Shown one piece after another: positions 17,073-27,090 of a stretch of DNA of 64,000 nucleotides. Under the pieces are notes generated by a model. That model was not told the DNA's origin, did no database searches, and saw nothing but the letters and a program-made list of their open reading frames with translations. How positions within the stretch are numbered: the stretch's first letter is position 1; each line of letters begins with the position of its first letter. A program made the translations under genes and the position numbers. Origin of the DNA: Erythrobacter donghaensis (GTDB lineage: Bacteria > Pseudomonadota > Alphaproteobacteria > Sphingomonadales > Sphingomonadaceae); the NCBI RefSeq assembly GCF_002155425.1, contig NZ_MUYG01000008.1:124001-188000 (forward strand). The letters are read 5' to 3'.

Positions 17073-17611
17073 GGGGTGTTCCTTTCAAGAACAATCAGTG
17101 TCCACACGGCACAGCGCCGCGTGGCTAGTGCGTCGTATCGTCCGATGAAAGGAAGTCGTCGTCTGGTTAACGCCGGGGCCATGAGGTTGAAACCAAGGGC
17201 AAGCGGCGGAGCGCAAATTTCGAAGTCCGTCGCAAATTTCGACGTCAGCGGGGACTGTGTAGCACAGCTTGCCCCGATCACCTAATCGGCCCCCTGCGGG
17301 CACCCGATCCGATGCGCGAGGAAGGGGGGGAATTTGTTTTCCGAAGGCGCCTCCGCGCCCTCGTCCTCGGTGCGTTTCGATCCCGCAGGGATCGAGCACC
17401 TGCGGGCGGCCGGTCGGCCTTGCGGTCCGTCCGTTGGCGGACCGAGGCATCGGCAAAGCCGGATTGTCACGCTGATCCGGCCCCGCGAGGGGCCGCGAGC
17501 GCACGCGCGCGAGCCGCAGGTGCTCCGTAGCGAAGCGAAGGAAACGCACCGAGGACGTGCCCGCGGAGGCGGGCACGCAAACCAAATAAGCGTTACAAAG
17601 GTGACACCGTG
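17073..17611. other. 539-base region without a gene
   Basis: No convincing ORF lies here. From 17073 to about 17280 it is probably the leader and promoter of the cold-shock gene (minus strand). From about 17362 to 17557 there is a large inverted repeat (listed separately). At 17601-17615 GTGACAC-C-GTGTCAC forms a 7-base perfect hairpin that overlaps the stop codon of the minus-strand gene at 17612. No tRNA or known RNA motif was recognised. Confidence 0.6.
17362..17557. repeat. large intergenic inverted repeat, 44-base arms
   Basis: The left arm 17362-17405 begins CGTCCTCGGTGCGTTTC and ends GAGCACCTGCGG. The right arm 17514-17557 is its complement at both ends (CCGCAGGTGCTC, GAAACGCACCGAGGACG), with a mismatched centre of about 15 bases. 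The loop of about 108 bases contains short GC palindromes. The design matches the other intergenic doublets of the window, only with a longer spacer. Confidence 0.7.
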
Positions 17612-18280
17612 TCACTTTTCCTTCTTCCACCCATTCTCTTGTAATGTCCGCATAAGTTCGTCATCCGACCAGCCGGACGGACAGAAGTTTTCGCGCGCGA
17701 AATCCTCCGAATGGCCGAATTCGTCGGGGTCTTCGGGGGTCAAAGCCCCGGTTGCCACCGTCGCCCCGCTGGCGATCTTCGCCAGCAGGCTCTCGAAATC
17801 GCGCGCATGCCGCTCGGCCATCGGCTTCAGCCGCCCGAACACCGGATTGCCGCCCATCGTGCTCGACCGCAGCAGCGCCCGCGTCAGGCTCTCGTCATAG
17901 CGGCGATAAGAGCCGACCTGCTCGCCCTTGTAGAACACCGGCCGCTCGACGCCGTTGAGCGCGCGCTCGAGCGCGGCGTGGGCGAGCACATCGAAGGAAT
18001 GGTGAAACGCCACCTCCCACGCCAGATCAAAGGCCTGACCCTTGAGCCGCGAGCGCAAGCGATAGGCCGCCTGCCGCGACCGCCCCACCGACTGCGCCGC
18101 CTCGCTCACGGAGTGCGTCGCCGAGAGCGCCCGCAGAAACGCCGCCTGCATATCAAGCGACCACCCATCCGAGCGCGGCCGCCGTTCACGGGGCGGCGCG
18201 GTCTCGGGGGCGGAATCGGGGACAGCGCGGAGCTTGGCAGCTGCGGCGCGGGGCGAGCGGGGGGTGTGGGCGCTGGTCAT
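17612..18280 (-). CDS. helix-turn-helix hypothetical protein
   Basis: A 222-residue protein starting MTSAHTPRSPRAAAAKLRAV; the frame is open to 18334 with a proline-rich extension that is probably untranslated. A low-complexity N-terminus of about 45 residues is followed by an HTH: MQAAFLRALSATHSVSEAAQ then SVGRSRQAAYRLRSR. The rest contains AWEVAFHHSFDVLAHAALER and YRRYDESLTRALLRS. The HTH resembles those of phage terminase small subunits or resolvase-type regulators, and similar proteins are common in sphingomonads. Its role is unknown. The AT-rich TIR gene begins 106 bases away on the other strand. Confidence 0.68.
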   Translation of the reverse strand: MTSAHTPRSPRAAAAKLRAVPDSAPETAPPRERRPRSDGWSLDMQAAFLRALSATHSVSEAAQSVGRSRQAAYRLRSRLKGQAFDLAWEVAFHHSFDVLAHAALERALNGVERPVFYKGEQVGSYRRYDESLTRALLRSSTMGGNPVFGRLKPMAERHARDFESLLAKIASGATVATGALTPEDPDEFGHSEDFARENFCPSGWSDDELMRTLQENGWKKEK

Positions 18281-18386
18281 CGGGGGAGGATGACTCAGGG
18301 TGGGGGGTGTAGGAAAGGGGGGCGGCCATTCCACCTCTCACGAACGAAGCGCTTTCAATTCAGAAAGAAAATGCTAACCGATAGAC

Positions 18387-20351
18387 ATGCAGCAAATTAA
18401 AGCTTTCGTTGGCCACAGCTTCACGGAAGACGACGAGCTATTAATCTCGTCCTTTTTAAAAATGTTCGAGCAAATACGTGGTGTACTGCCTTCTTTCGTA
18501 TATCAAAACGCACAAGCGGCAGAACCAGAAATTTTGGCAAATAAAGTTCAGAGATTAATGGCAGATTCCAATACTTTTATTGGAATCTGTACGAAGAAAG
18601 AATTTGTCGTCGATCCATCTGCTCAATCTAATTTGCTTGGATTTTCAGTTTATCGAAAAGATCATTTGACTTGGAAAACTTCAGATTGGCTCATTCAAGA
18701 GATAGGCATCGCGATCGGTCGAGCGATGTCAATGGTCATATTGCTGGAAGAGGGTTGCCGCCTTCCTGGAAGCCTTCAAGGTGACGTGGAGTATATAACT
18801 TTCAGCCGCCAAGCCCCCGAAAAGGCCTTCGGTAAGCTCCTTGAAATGCTGAAAGCCCTAAACCCTACTAAACTTACTTCATTAGATAACTCTACAGAGT
18901 TAGAAAATGAAACTGATTTCGCGCCTTTAAATAAAAGCGAGCGCCCAGTTTCTATAGACATCGATCGAAATCCTGATGAGACTTGGAGTTTTAACGCTTA
19001 TCTCCAAGAATACATTTGGCTATTGGCAACAAATGAATTCGATCGAGCAGAGGAAATTAGTAATGCCTTTGCTGCCTCGACGCACGGGCAAACCGACGAA
19101 GCACTTTCTGAATGGAAGGCGAAATGCGAAGAATCGAAACTAATATTCAGCAGCTCAGGCAATCTTTCCGAAATTGCAGATTGCGTGCAAAAATATCCCG
19201 ACAACCCCAAAATACTTTCATATTATGCGTCGGCGCTTCGTATCTATAAAGAAAATAGCGTTAGTGCTCAGTACTATGTATTAGCGGCAGAAAAAACCAA
19301 AGATACGTTTGAGATGGTTAGCCATCTTATGGAAGCGGCAATTGGTTACGCACGAGCCAATGATTTAAAGAGTGGATCAACCCTGATTGAGCAGGCAAAG
19401 CAGTATATTAAAACTGACATTGCCATTGAGATTTCATTCTTAAAGGCCCTCTCTTTATATGCAGACGAAGTTAGTGACTCGTCCTTAAAAATCGAGGCCC
19501 TAGAAAGAGTTGTTTTGATTTCACCCGGTGACGATGATGCGAGATTTTCGTTAGCTTATGCTCATTCCGAGTTCGGAAATCAGGAAATGGCATTGCATCA
19601 TTACACTGCAATTCCTTATGCGCGCAGAACTAATTTTACATGGAATAATTTGGGCGTCGCATACCAGAGTCTTTCAGTGCCCGCACGGGCAGTCGCAGCC
19701 TACGGAAAGGCGGCGGAAGACGGAAACACGCTAGCCATGAGCAATCTAGCTTATCGCCTGATGCAGGCAGGATTCGTCAATGAGGCTCGTGAAAGGCTTG
19801 AAAAAGCACTTCAAGATGCCAATCCACACAAAAACGTTGGTGAGGCATATGCGGAACTGCGGGACATAGAGGAAAATGAAAATACGACTGTGAAAAAAAT
19901 TCTCGATACAGCATCGTCAAAAATTGAATGGTATCGCGAATTGGGGACCGCCATTTGCAAAGATCGTATTCCAAACGTTAATCAAATTTGGAGTGGCCCA
20001 CACGGTGATTTCATTATTGAGATAACAGATAATATCTTCAGTGCAAGATACGAATATGTCGTAAAAAACAACGCTCTTGCACTATCTTCAGCAATCACGA
20101 CAACATCTCGATATGAATGTGTTTTTAAGGGTCATATGCTAGGGCATAGGGCAACTGGCGAATTCAAAAAAACCAGAATCGGAAGCACAGCATCATCGCT
20201 CCTTGGCGATCTAGACTTCACCAAGGTTTTCACTTTAATATTTAACGATGGTTTCGACGAAGCAGAGGTGATTGAGGATGTAAAGAGCACATCTCTTAGC
20301 CGTTACAGAATTCGTCTTGATAAGCTGTCCAATTCCTCTCCATCAGATTGA
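18387..20351 (+). CDS. TIR-like domain protein with TPR repeats, putative defence effector
   Basis: A 654-residue soluble protein in DNA far more AT-rich than anything around it. Residues 4-140 look like a TIR or TIR-like flavodoxin-type domain: KAFVGHSFTEDDELLI (strand A and first loop), NTFIGICTK, and TSDWLIQEIGIAIGRAMSMV, where E105 sits where the catalytic glutamate of NAD-cleaving TIR domains lies. Residues about 205-500 form helical TPR-like repeats (ARFSLAYAHSEFGNQEMALH, NNLGVAYQSLSVPARAVAAY, LAYRLMQAGFVNEARERLEK). The last 130 residues are beta-rich and unrecognised. No strong ribosome site is seen. Signs of transfer: base composition, codon use and isolation. The TIR call is by motif only; a nucleoside deoxyribosyltransferase-like fold is the alternative. 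Confidence 0.72.
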   Translation: MQQIKAFVGHSFTEDDELLISSFLKMFEQIRGVLPSFVYQNAQAAEPEILANKVQRLMADSNTFIGICTKKEFVVDPSAQSNLLGFSVYRKDHLTWKTSDWLIQEIGIAIGRAMSMVILLEEGCRLPGSLQGDVEYITFSRQAPEKAFGKLLEMLKALNPTKLTSLDNSTELENETDFAPLNKSERPVSIDIDRNPDETWSFNAYLQEYIWLLATNEFDRAEEISNAFAASTHGQTDEALSEWKAKCEESKLIFSSSGNLSEIADCVQKYPDNPKILSYYASALRIYKENSVSAQYYVLAAEKTKDTFEMVSHLMEAAIGYARANDLKSGSTLIEQAKQYIKTDIAIEISFLKALSLYADEVSDSSLKIEALERVVLISPGDDDARFSLAYAHSEFGNQEMALHHYTAIPYARRTNFTWNNLGVAYQSLSVPARAVAAYGKAAEDGNTLAMSNLAYRLMQAGFVNEARERLEKALQDANPHKNVGEAYAELRDIEENENTTVKKILDTASSKIEWYRELGTAICKDRIPNVNQIWSGPHGDFIIEITDNIFSARYEYVVKNNALALSSAITTTSRYECVFKGHMLGHRATGEFKKTRIGSTASSLLGDLDFTKVFTLIFNDGFDEAEVIEDVKSTSLSRYRIRLDKLSNSSPSD

Positions 20352-20374
20352 ACTCAGTCAGGATGGCTAGAAGT

Positions 20375-20400
20375 CTACGCTGACGCCGAGAACGGCGTAG
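20375..20400. terminator. hairpin after the TIR-TPR gene
   Basis: CGCCG-AGAA-CGGCG (20384-20397) is a perfect 5-base stem; an alternative pairing joins CTACGC (20375-20380) with GCGTAG (20395-20400). It begins 23 bases after the stop codon. No T-run follows, so termination activity is uncertain. Confidence 0.3.
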
Positions 20401-20521
20401 CCGGTGTGCTACAGGAGTCGGTTAAGGCACCCGCACCTCCACAATGCTGCGCATACCCCGCGCTCCGCAGCGCGACGCCTCCCCCCTTACGCCCCCCGCC
20501 CCACTCCGCTAAGCCCACCCC

Positions 20522-20989
20522 ATGCCCTCCGTCACCATTCTGATCGACGCCGATGCCTGTCCGGTAAAGGACGAGATCTACCGCGTCGCCGCGCGTTTCC
20601 GCGCCGAGGTCCGCGTCGTCAGCAACGCCCCCTTCCGCATTCCCGACAGCCCGCGGGTGAAGCGTGTGGTGGTCTCCGACAGCTTCGATGCGGCGGATGA
20701 CTGGATTGCCGAGGCGGCGGAGGCTCTGCCCCAAGGCACATGCGTGGTCGTCACCGGCGACATCCTGCTCGCCGAGCGCTGTCTCAAGGCCGGGGCGCGG
20801 GTGCTCAAGCACAATGGCGAGGAATTCACCCCCGCCAGCATCGGCGGCGCGATTGCGACGCGCGCGATCATGGCCGATCTGCGTGCCGGGATGGACGGAG
20901 TGGGCGGCGGGCCTGCGCCCTTCAGCAAGGCGGACCGCTCGCGCTTCCTGCAGGCGCTCGACCGGGTGATGGTGGCGATGGCGCGCTAG
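20522..20989 (+). CDS. YaiI/YqxD family (UPF0178) protein
   Basis: A 155-residue protein of normal length for UPF0178, a PIN-like fold. Signatures: ILIDADACPVKDEIYRVA at the start, VVVTGDILLAERCLKAGA and KADRSRFLQALDRVM at the end; the acidic residues D8, D10 and D80 region fit a metal site. The biological role is unknown. It marks the return to normal GC-rich codon use after the TIR gene. Confidence 0.92.
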   Translation: MPSVTILIDADACPVKDEIYRVAARFRAEVRVVSNAPFRIPDSPRVKRVVVSDSFDAADDWIAEAAEALPQGTCVVVTGDILLAERCLKAGARVLKHNGEEFTPASIGGAIATRAIMADLRAGMDGVGGGPAPFSKADRSRFLQALDRVMVAMAR

Positions 20990-21006
20990 GGCGCGCATCG
21001 CCCCGC

Positions 21007-21213
21007 TCACCTGTCGCGGTAATGCTCGACCGGCTCGCCCACCACGAAGCGGGCTGCGGTGACGTCGGCTCCGGCGATGGTGCGGGTGTGGCGGATGCGG
21101 GCGGCGAGCAGGGTGATCGCATCGCCAAAGGCGTCGCGGCCCGCGCGGGTGGTGGCGCGGCTCTCTCCCACCAGCGCGATCTGGTGCGCGTGGAGCAGCT
21201 GGTTGAGATCCAT
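21007..21213 (-). CDS. small hypothetical protein
   Basis: A 68-residue protein starting MDLNQLLHAHQIALVGESRA and ending RFVVGEPVEHYRDR. No family recognised with confidence; short proteins with this DLNQLLHxHQxA start occur in sphingomonads. The start at 21213 is chosen because a longer frame (to 21297) runs into low-complexity text. No good ribosome site is visible, so the start is uncertain. It is convergent with the UPF0178 gene, 17 bases away. Confidence 0.55.
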   Translation of the reverse strand: MDLNQLLHAHQIALVGESRATTRAGRDAFGDAITLLAARIRHTRTIAGADVTAARFVVGEPVEHYRDR

Positions 21214-21316
21214 GGCAGCGAGGGCCTTTTGGGCAGGAGGGTCGTGCGGGGCGCGCACGTGATCAGGGGCTCCCGGCGAACCGGAAGCCCCCGACAATGG
21301 TCAGGTTGACCGGCGG

Positions 21317-21559
21317 TCAGCCCTGCTGTTTGGCAGAACTGTCGCCGCTGCCCTGTTCCATCTGGAGGTTGATGGCGTGTGCCTTGCCACCATCGACCTG
21401 CTTGGTTTCGTAGCCGTAGCGCTGGTCGGCCTTGGGCTCCTGGGCCTGCTGCTGCAGGTCGGACTTGTTGAAGGCCAGAGCGTCACCGCCCTTGTCCGGC
21501 GTGATCATCCCGGCACCCTTGGCGCTGTCGTACGACTTGATCTTGCCATAATGGGTCAT
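21317..21559 (-). CDS. divergent cold-shock-domain protein
   Basis: An 80-residue protein starting MTHYGKIKSYDSAKGAGMIT. It aligns with the cold-shock domain (GxIKxYDxxKGxGMI, then GGDALAFNKSDL, QRYGYETKQVDGGKAHAINL), but the aromatic RNP1 motif KGFGFI is replaced by KGAGMI. A glycine/serine tail replaces the usual end. RNA binding is therefore probably altered. GGAATCATCATC lies just upstream on the minus strand. The leader (21560-21760) is unusually AT-rich with two small hairpins, a typical cold-shock arrangement. Confidence 0.75.
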   Translation of the reverse strand: MTHYGKIKSYDSAKGAGMITPDKGGDALAFNKSDLQQQAQEPKADQRYGYETKQVDGGKAHAINLQMEQGSGDSSAKQQG

Positions 21560-21822
21560 GATGATGATTCCTTTTGTGTCCGCGCGGGCCATCAGGTGTG
21601 ATGACTTGTGCCCGGGGCCAAAAGCCGCGTTTGAATAGGCCGACAAATTTATTGTCTGGTTAAGATCCATGTTTGACTGGTAGCCATACTGATATGGTGC
21701 CAATCAGCATTTTTACAATACTTGTATTGAATTTGATTTCTTCACTATTTCGTCTTGATTGACGGATGCGTCACAAAGGCGCAAGGCTGCGGGCGGGCAT
21801 TCCGCCCTGATGGGAACATCCT

Positions 21823-21957
21823 ATGGCCAAGGGCCAAGCCAAGAAAAGCCGCGAAACCCGCAAGCCCAAGAAGGACAAGGGCCCCAAGACCAACGCCAGC
21901 CAGCCAAGTGTCAAGCCCGGCGGGATCAAGGGTCTGGAGAACATGAAGAACAGCTGA
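21823..21957 (+). CDS. 44-residue lysine-rich protein
   Basis: A short frame starting MAKGQAKKSRETRKPKKDKG and ending LENMKNS. It has 12 lysines, no hydrophobic core, and is probably disordered. GGGAA at 21812-21816 gives a reasonable ribosome site seven bases before the ATG. Similar tiny basic proteins (MAKGQ-KKSRE-KKPK) are recalled from other sphingomonads; a role in nucleic-acid binding would be a guess. A strong hairpin follows the stop. Confidence 0.6.
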   Translation: MAKGQAKKSRETRKPKKDKGPKTNASQPSVKPGGIKGLENMKNS

Positions 21958-21966
21958 GGGGCCTTA

Positions 21967-21988
21967 CCCCTCCCGCAAGCGGGAGGGG
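21967..21988. terminator. bidirectional hairpin between the 44-aa gene and thiC
   Basis: CCCCTCCCGC-AA-GCGGGAGGGG is a perfect 10-base stem with a two-base loop, placed between two convergent genes 10-12 bases from each stop. No U-run follows on either strand. The sequence resembles one hairpin of the CCTCCCC repeat family seen at 32256 and 36363. Confidence 0.55.
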
Positions 21989-22000
21989 GGTTGGCGCGGC

Positions 22001-24110
<2,110 letters not shown>

Positions 24111-24163
24111 GGCTACTCTCTCCTTGAAGACGGATGGAGCGCGGGCGCATTGGTGCAATCGAC

Positions 24164-24270
24164 CAGCCCACTCCCTCCGCCTGTGTTAACAGGTTCAGGT
24201 TCGACGGGTCGGGCAGAGCTTACCTGCCCCTCTCAGCCATGAAGCAGGCTCCCCGGGGATGGGAGGGGAT
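24164..24270 (-). promoter_or_regulatory. TPP riboswitch (THI element)
   Basis: Read on the minus strand, conserved blocks appear in order: GGGGAGCC, GGCTGAGA, GACCCGTCGAACCTGA, GTTAACACAGGCGGAGGGA. These are the thi-box elements that bind the pyrimidine and pyrophosphate of TPP. The element ends about 55 bases before the GTG of the 67-residue gene and controls that gene together with thiC. No clear terminator stem follows, so control may be at translation initiation. Confidence 0.95.
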
Positions 24271-24298
24271 TAGGCCAAGGCAGGGCCTGAGTCCAGCA

Positions 24299-24895
24299 TC
24301 ACGCCACCCCGCCCGCCGCCTGCCATTCTGCAATCGCCTCGATCGGAAACAGCAGCATGATGACGTTCAAGGTCAGATTGTCGCGCACCACATAGCCCGC
24401 GACCAGTTCGCCAATCAGCGCCAGCACCAGCGTCACGCGCCACGGCAGGCGCAGGGCGAGCCAGAAGCCGAAGCTCATCCAGCCGATATCCGCGAAGGAG
24501 TTGAGCACGCTATCGCCTGAATAGCCGAAATTGGCAGTTACGGCGCGGAAGCGGCCGATCACCATCGGGGTGTTCTCAAGCACCTCCCACGATGCCTCCA
24601 GCAGCACCGCCAGCGGAAAGCCCCAGCGATAGCCCTGCGCCCCGCCGATCCCGCGCTTCACGAACAGCCACCAGCCCAGCGCGTAGAAGATCATGCCGTG
24701 GATGATATGGCTGGGCGTGTACCAGTCGGTGATATGCTGGCTGTTGCCCGCATCGTTGATCTGCCCGTGCCACAGACTGACATAGCCGCATTCGCAAATC
24801 GGCGTGCGGCCCATGGCGAGCAGGATCGCGATGGTGACCGCCGTGATGGCGAGCGCAACGAGAATGGTCAGCCGATCCGGCACGAGCTTGGTCAT
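24299..24895 (-). CDS. DUF2585 family membrane protein
   Basis: A 198-residue protein with about five membrane segments, starting MTKLVPDRLTILVALAI. DUF2585 signatures are present: GRTPICECGYVSLWHG, HIIHGMIFYALGWWL, ASWEVLENTPMVIGRFR and NSFADIGWMSFGFWLA. Members are widespread in alphaproteobacteria with no known function. It lies upstream of the riboswitch on the same strand but separated from it. Confidence 0.88.
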   Translation of the reverse strand: MTKLVPDRLTILVALAITAVTIAILLAMGRTPICECGYVSLWHGQINDAGNSQHITDWYTPSHIIHGMIFYALGWWLFVKRGIGGAQGYRWGFPLAVLLEASWEVLENTPMVIGRFRAVTANFGYSGDSVLNSFADIGWMSFGFWLALRLPWRVTLVLALIGELVAGYVVRDNLTLNVIMLLFPIEAIAEWQAAGGVA

Positions 24896-24959
24896 GCCGT
24901 CACGATAGGCGCTCGCTGCGCAAACGGCTATCCGACAGGAAAGCGATTTCCCCGCCCGA

Positions 24960-25559
24960 TCAATCGTCTTTGGCCGCCCCCAGCAGGCACAGCGCCAGCA
25001 GCAAGGTTGCCAACACGCCCGATCCGCCCGCCAGCGGGATCGCGCCGAGCACGTCGCGCCCCATCGCCATCGACAGCGTGTTGGCGATCATCGCGACCGC
25101 GCCGACGAGCGCGGTCACTCCGCCAAGCAGCCTGCCGCCGCGCGCCACCGCGCTCAGACCCGCCACCAGCGCGGCAAGGCCCAGCATCAGCTTGGCGGCG
25201 TTGTAGACGAAGAAGGAATAGGCGACCACCGCCCCCGCCGCCGGGGCGAGGCCCTCGACCTTGCCCGCCGCCTCGCCAAAGGGGCCGAACATCGTCAGAC
25301 CGACGCCGACCTGCACCACGTTGAGCGCGGCGCTGAAGGCGATCGCCGAGAACGCCAGCGTCAGACCCTTGGACCTGACCATCGCCGAACCGGCAAAGGC
25401 GGCGAGCAGGCTGAACAGCAGCCCCTCCCCGCCCCACAACAGCTGACGCGGCACATCGACCTTCGCGATGTAGAGCGCAGTATATGCCGACTGGTTGAGC
25501 GCCGCGACGATCAGCAGGATTGCGACAAGCGTAACGGTGCGCTGATGCGTGAATTCCAT
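24960..25559 (-). CDS. hypothetical membrane protein
   Basis: A 199-residue protein with about six hydrophobic segments. It starts MEFTHQRTVTLVAILLIVAA; further segments are LFSLLAAFAGSAM, VVAYSFFVYNAAKLMLGLAA and VLATLLLALCLLGA. No family recognised. The closing KDD is cytoplasmic or periplasmic. It lies 64 bases upstream of the DUF2585 gene on the same strand and could be cotranscribed. Confidence 0.6.
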   Translation of the reverse strand: MEFTHQRTVTLVAILLIVAALNQSAYTALYIAKVDVPRQLLWGGEGLLFSLLAAFAGSAMVRSKGLTLAFSAIAFSAALNVVQVGVGLTMFGPFGEAAGKVEGLAPAAGAVVAYSFFVYNAAKLMLGLAALVAGLSAVARGGRLLGGVTALVGAVAMIANTLSMAMGRDVLGAIPLAGGSGVLATLLLALCLLGAAKDD

Positions 25560-25647
25560 GGAGGACCCCCGGGGCTCGTGCTAGAGTTGTCGTGCTGCCC
25601 GGTTATTCTCCGCCGTGCAGGAGGAAGTTACAGCGCTGGACGCAGCC

Positions 25648-26928
25648 TCACTCGATCACCTTGCCCCGCACCATCACGAAGTCGACCTCTTCCAGCACCG
25701 TCACGTCCGCCAGCGGATTGCCGTCCACCGCGATGATGTCCGCCGAATAGCCGGGGGCGAGCTTGCCGATCTGGTTTTCCATGCCGAGCACCTTGGCCGC
25801 CACGGTGGTGGCGCTGGCCAGCACTTCGCGGTCGGTCATGCCCTGTTTCTTCATCAGCGCCAGTTCCTCGGCATTGCGGCCATGGCTGTAGACGCCCGCG
25901 TCTGTGCCGAAGGCGACCGTGACGCCATATTGCCGCGCGCGGCTGACGAGGCTTGCCATCAGCGGCTGGACGGCGCGGATCTTCTCTTCGACCACCGGGG
26001 TATAGACGCCCTTGCCCAGCCCTTCGGAGACGCCCTCAAGCGCCATCAGGGTGGGCACCAGCACCGTGCCGTTGGCCTTCATCGCCTTCGCGGCGGCTTC
26101 ATCGAGATAGGTGCCGTGCTCGATCGAATCGATGCCCGCTTCGGCGGCCTGCTGGATGCCGCGCGCGCCGTGGGCGTGGGCCATGACCTTGAGGCCGAGC
26201 GAATGGGCAGTGTCGGCGATCGCCTTCATCTCGGCAGGGGTGAAGTGCGCCTCCAGCCCCCGGCCCTGCTGGCTGAGCACGCCGCCGGTGGCGGTGATCT
26301 TGATCACGTCGCTGCCGTTCTGGCTGGCGAGCCGCACCTTCGCGGCGCATTCGACCGCGCCGGTGCAGGTGAAGCCCGAATCGAGCAGCTCGTTGACCTC
26401 CGAACGGAAGCCGTTGACGTCGCCGTGCCCGCCGATGATCGCCAGCGCCGGTCCCGCCGCGACGATGCGCGGCCCCGGCACCAGCCCGTCCGCCGTGCCG
26501 CGCCGCAGCGCAAAGGCGGTGTCGCGCCCGCTGCCTGCCTCGCGCACGGTGGTGAAGCCCGCAAGCGCGGTCAGCCGCGCGTTCTTGGCCCCCACGACCA
26601 CGCCCCATTCGTCGGGCTCGGTTGCTTCCTTCCAGAAATCGCCGCCGGGATCGCCGGTGAGGTGGGTGTGGAGATCGATCAGGCCCGGCAGCACGGTCTT
26701 GGTGGCGAGGTCGATCGTGCGGTCGGCGGCGGTGGCATCGTGGCCGGGGATGATCGACACGATCCGCCCATCCTCGACCAGAATCGTCGCCGGGCCGCTC
26801 GGCTCGCTCGCGGCATCGGTGATCACGGCCCCGGCGCGGATCGCGATGGTCTCGGCGGCCAGCGGGCCTGCCAATGCAGTGCTCGCCAGCGCGGCGGCGG
26901 CCATGGCGAGGTGGCGGAATGTCGGCAT
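25648..26928 (-). CDS. secreted amidohydrolase (imidazolonepropionase/prolidase-like)
   Basis: A 426-residue protein starting MPTFRHLAMAAAALASTALA with a signal peptide ending AGPLAAE; an in-frame start further upstream adds a basic leader and is less likely. Metal-site motifs are GLIDLHTHLTGD (HxH), SDVIKITATGG (carbamylated lysine), VMAHAHGARGI, IEHGTYLD and FGTDAGVYSHG. The layout fits the Xaa-Pro/Xaa-Arg dipeptidase branch of the superfamily. It probably acts in the periplasm on peptides. The substrate cannot be read from the sequence. Confidence 0.87.
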   Translation of the reverse strand: MPTFRHLAMAAAALASTALAGPLAAETIAIRAGAVITDAASEPSGPATILVEDGRIVSIIPGHDATAADRTIDLATKTVLPGLIDLHTHLTGDPGGDFWKEATEPDEWGVVVGAKNARLTALAGFTTVREAGSGRDTAFALRRGTADGLVPGPRIVAAGPALAIIGGHGDVNGFRSEVNELLDSGFTCTGAVECAAKVRLASQNGSDVIKITATGGVLSQQGRGLEAHFTPAEMKAIADTAHSLGLKVMAHAHGARGIQQAAEAGIDSIEHGTYLDEAAAKAMKANGTVLVPTLMALEGVSEGLGKGVYTPVVEEKIRAVQPLMASLVSRARQYGVTVAFGTDAGVYSHGRNAEELALMKKQGMTDREVLASATTVAAKVLGMENQIGKLAPGYSADIIAVDGNPLADVTVLEEVDFVMVRGKVIE

Positions 26929-27090
26929 GGTTTCTCTCCCCTCAAGTCCTTGGCGAGCGTGATGGCGCGCGCGCGCGGCCAAGGCAAGCGCTGCGACGAA
27001 AAACGCGGGCGATCAGACTATTCGCTTGGGCGCCGCCGCGCGGCTGGCTATGTTCGCCTGCGATTCCAAGACGAAGACAGGGGCGATTGA

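Noticed and set aside
17073-17611. tRNA or known structured RNA in the gene-free stretch
   Set aside because: No cloverleaf, T-loop (GGTTCRANNCC) or other familiar motif could be found on either strand.
18281-20521. Prophage or integrative element around the TIR gene
   Set aside because: No integrase, tRNA, attachment repeat or phage structural gene is seen. Only one gene has unusual composition. The neighbouring HTH protein has normal codon usage.
24158-24270. N-terminal extension of the 67-residue protein into the riboswitch region
   Set aside because: An in-frame start at 24158 would begin just inside the riboswitch 3' edge. The GTG at 24110 has a well-placed AAGGAGAGA instead.
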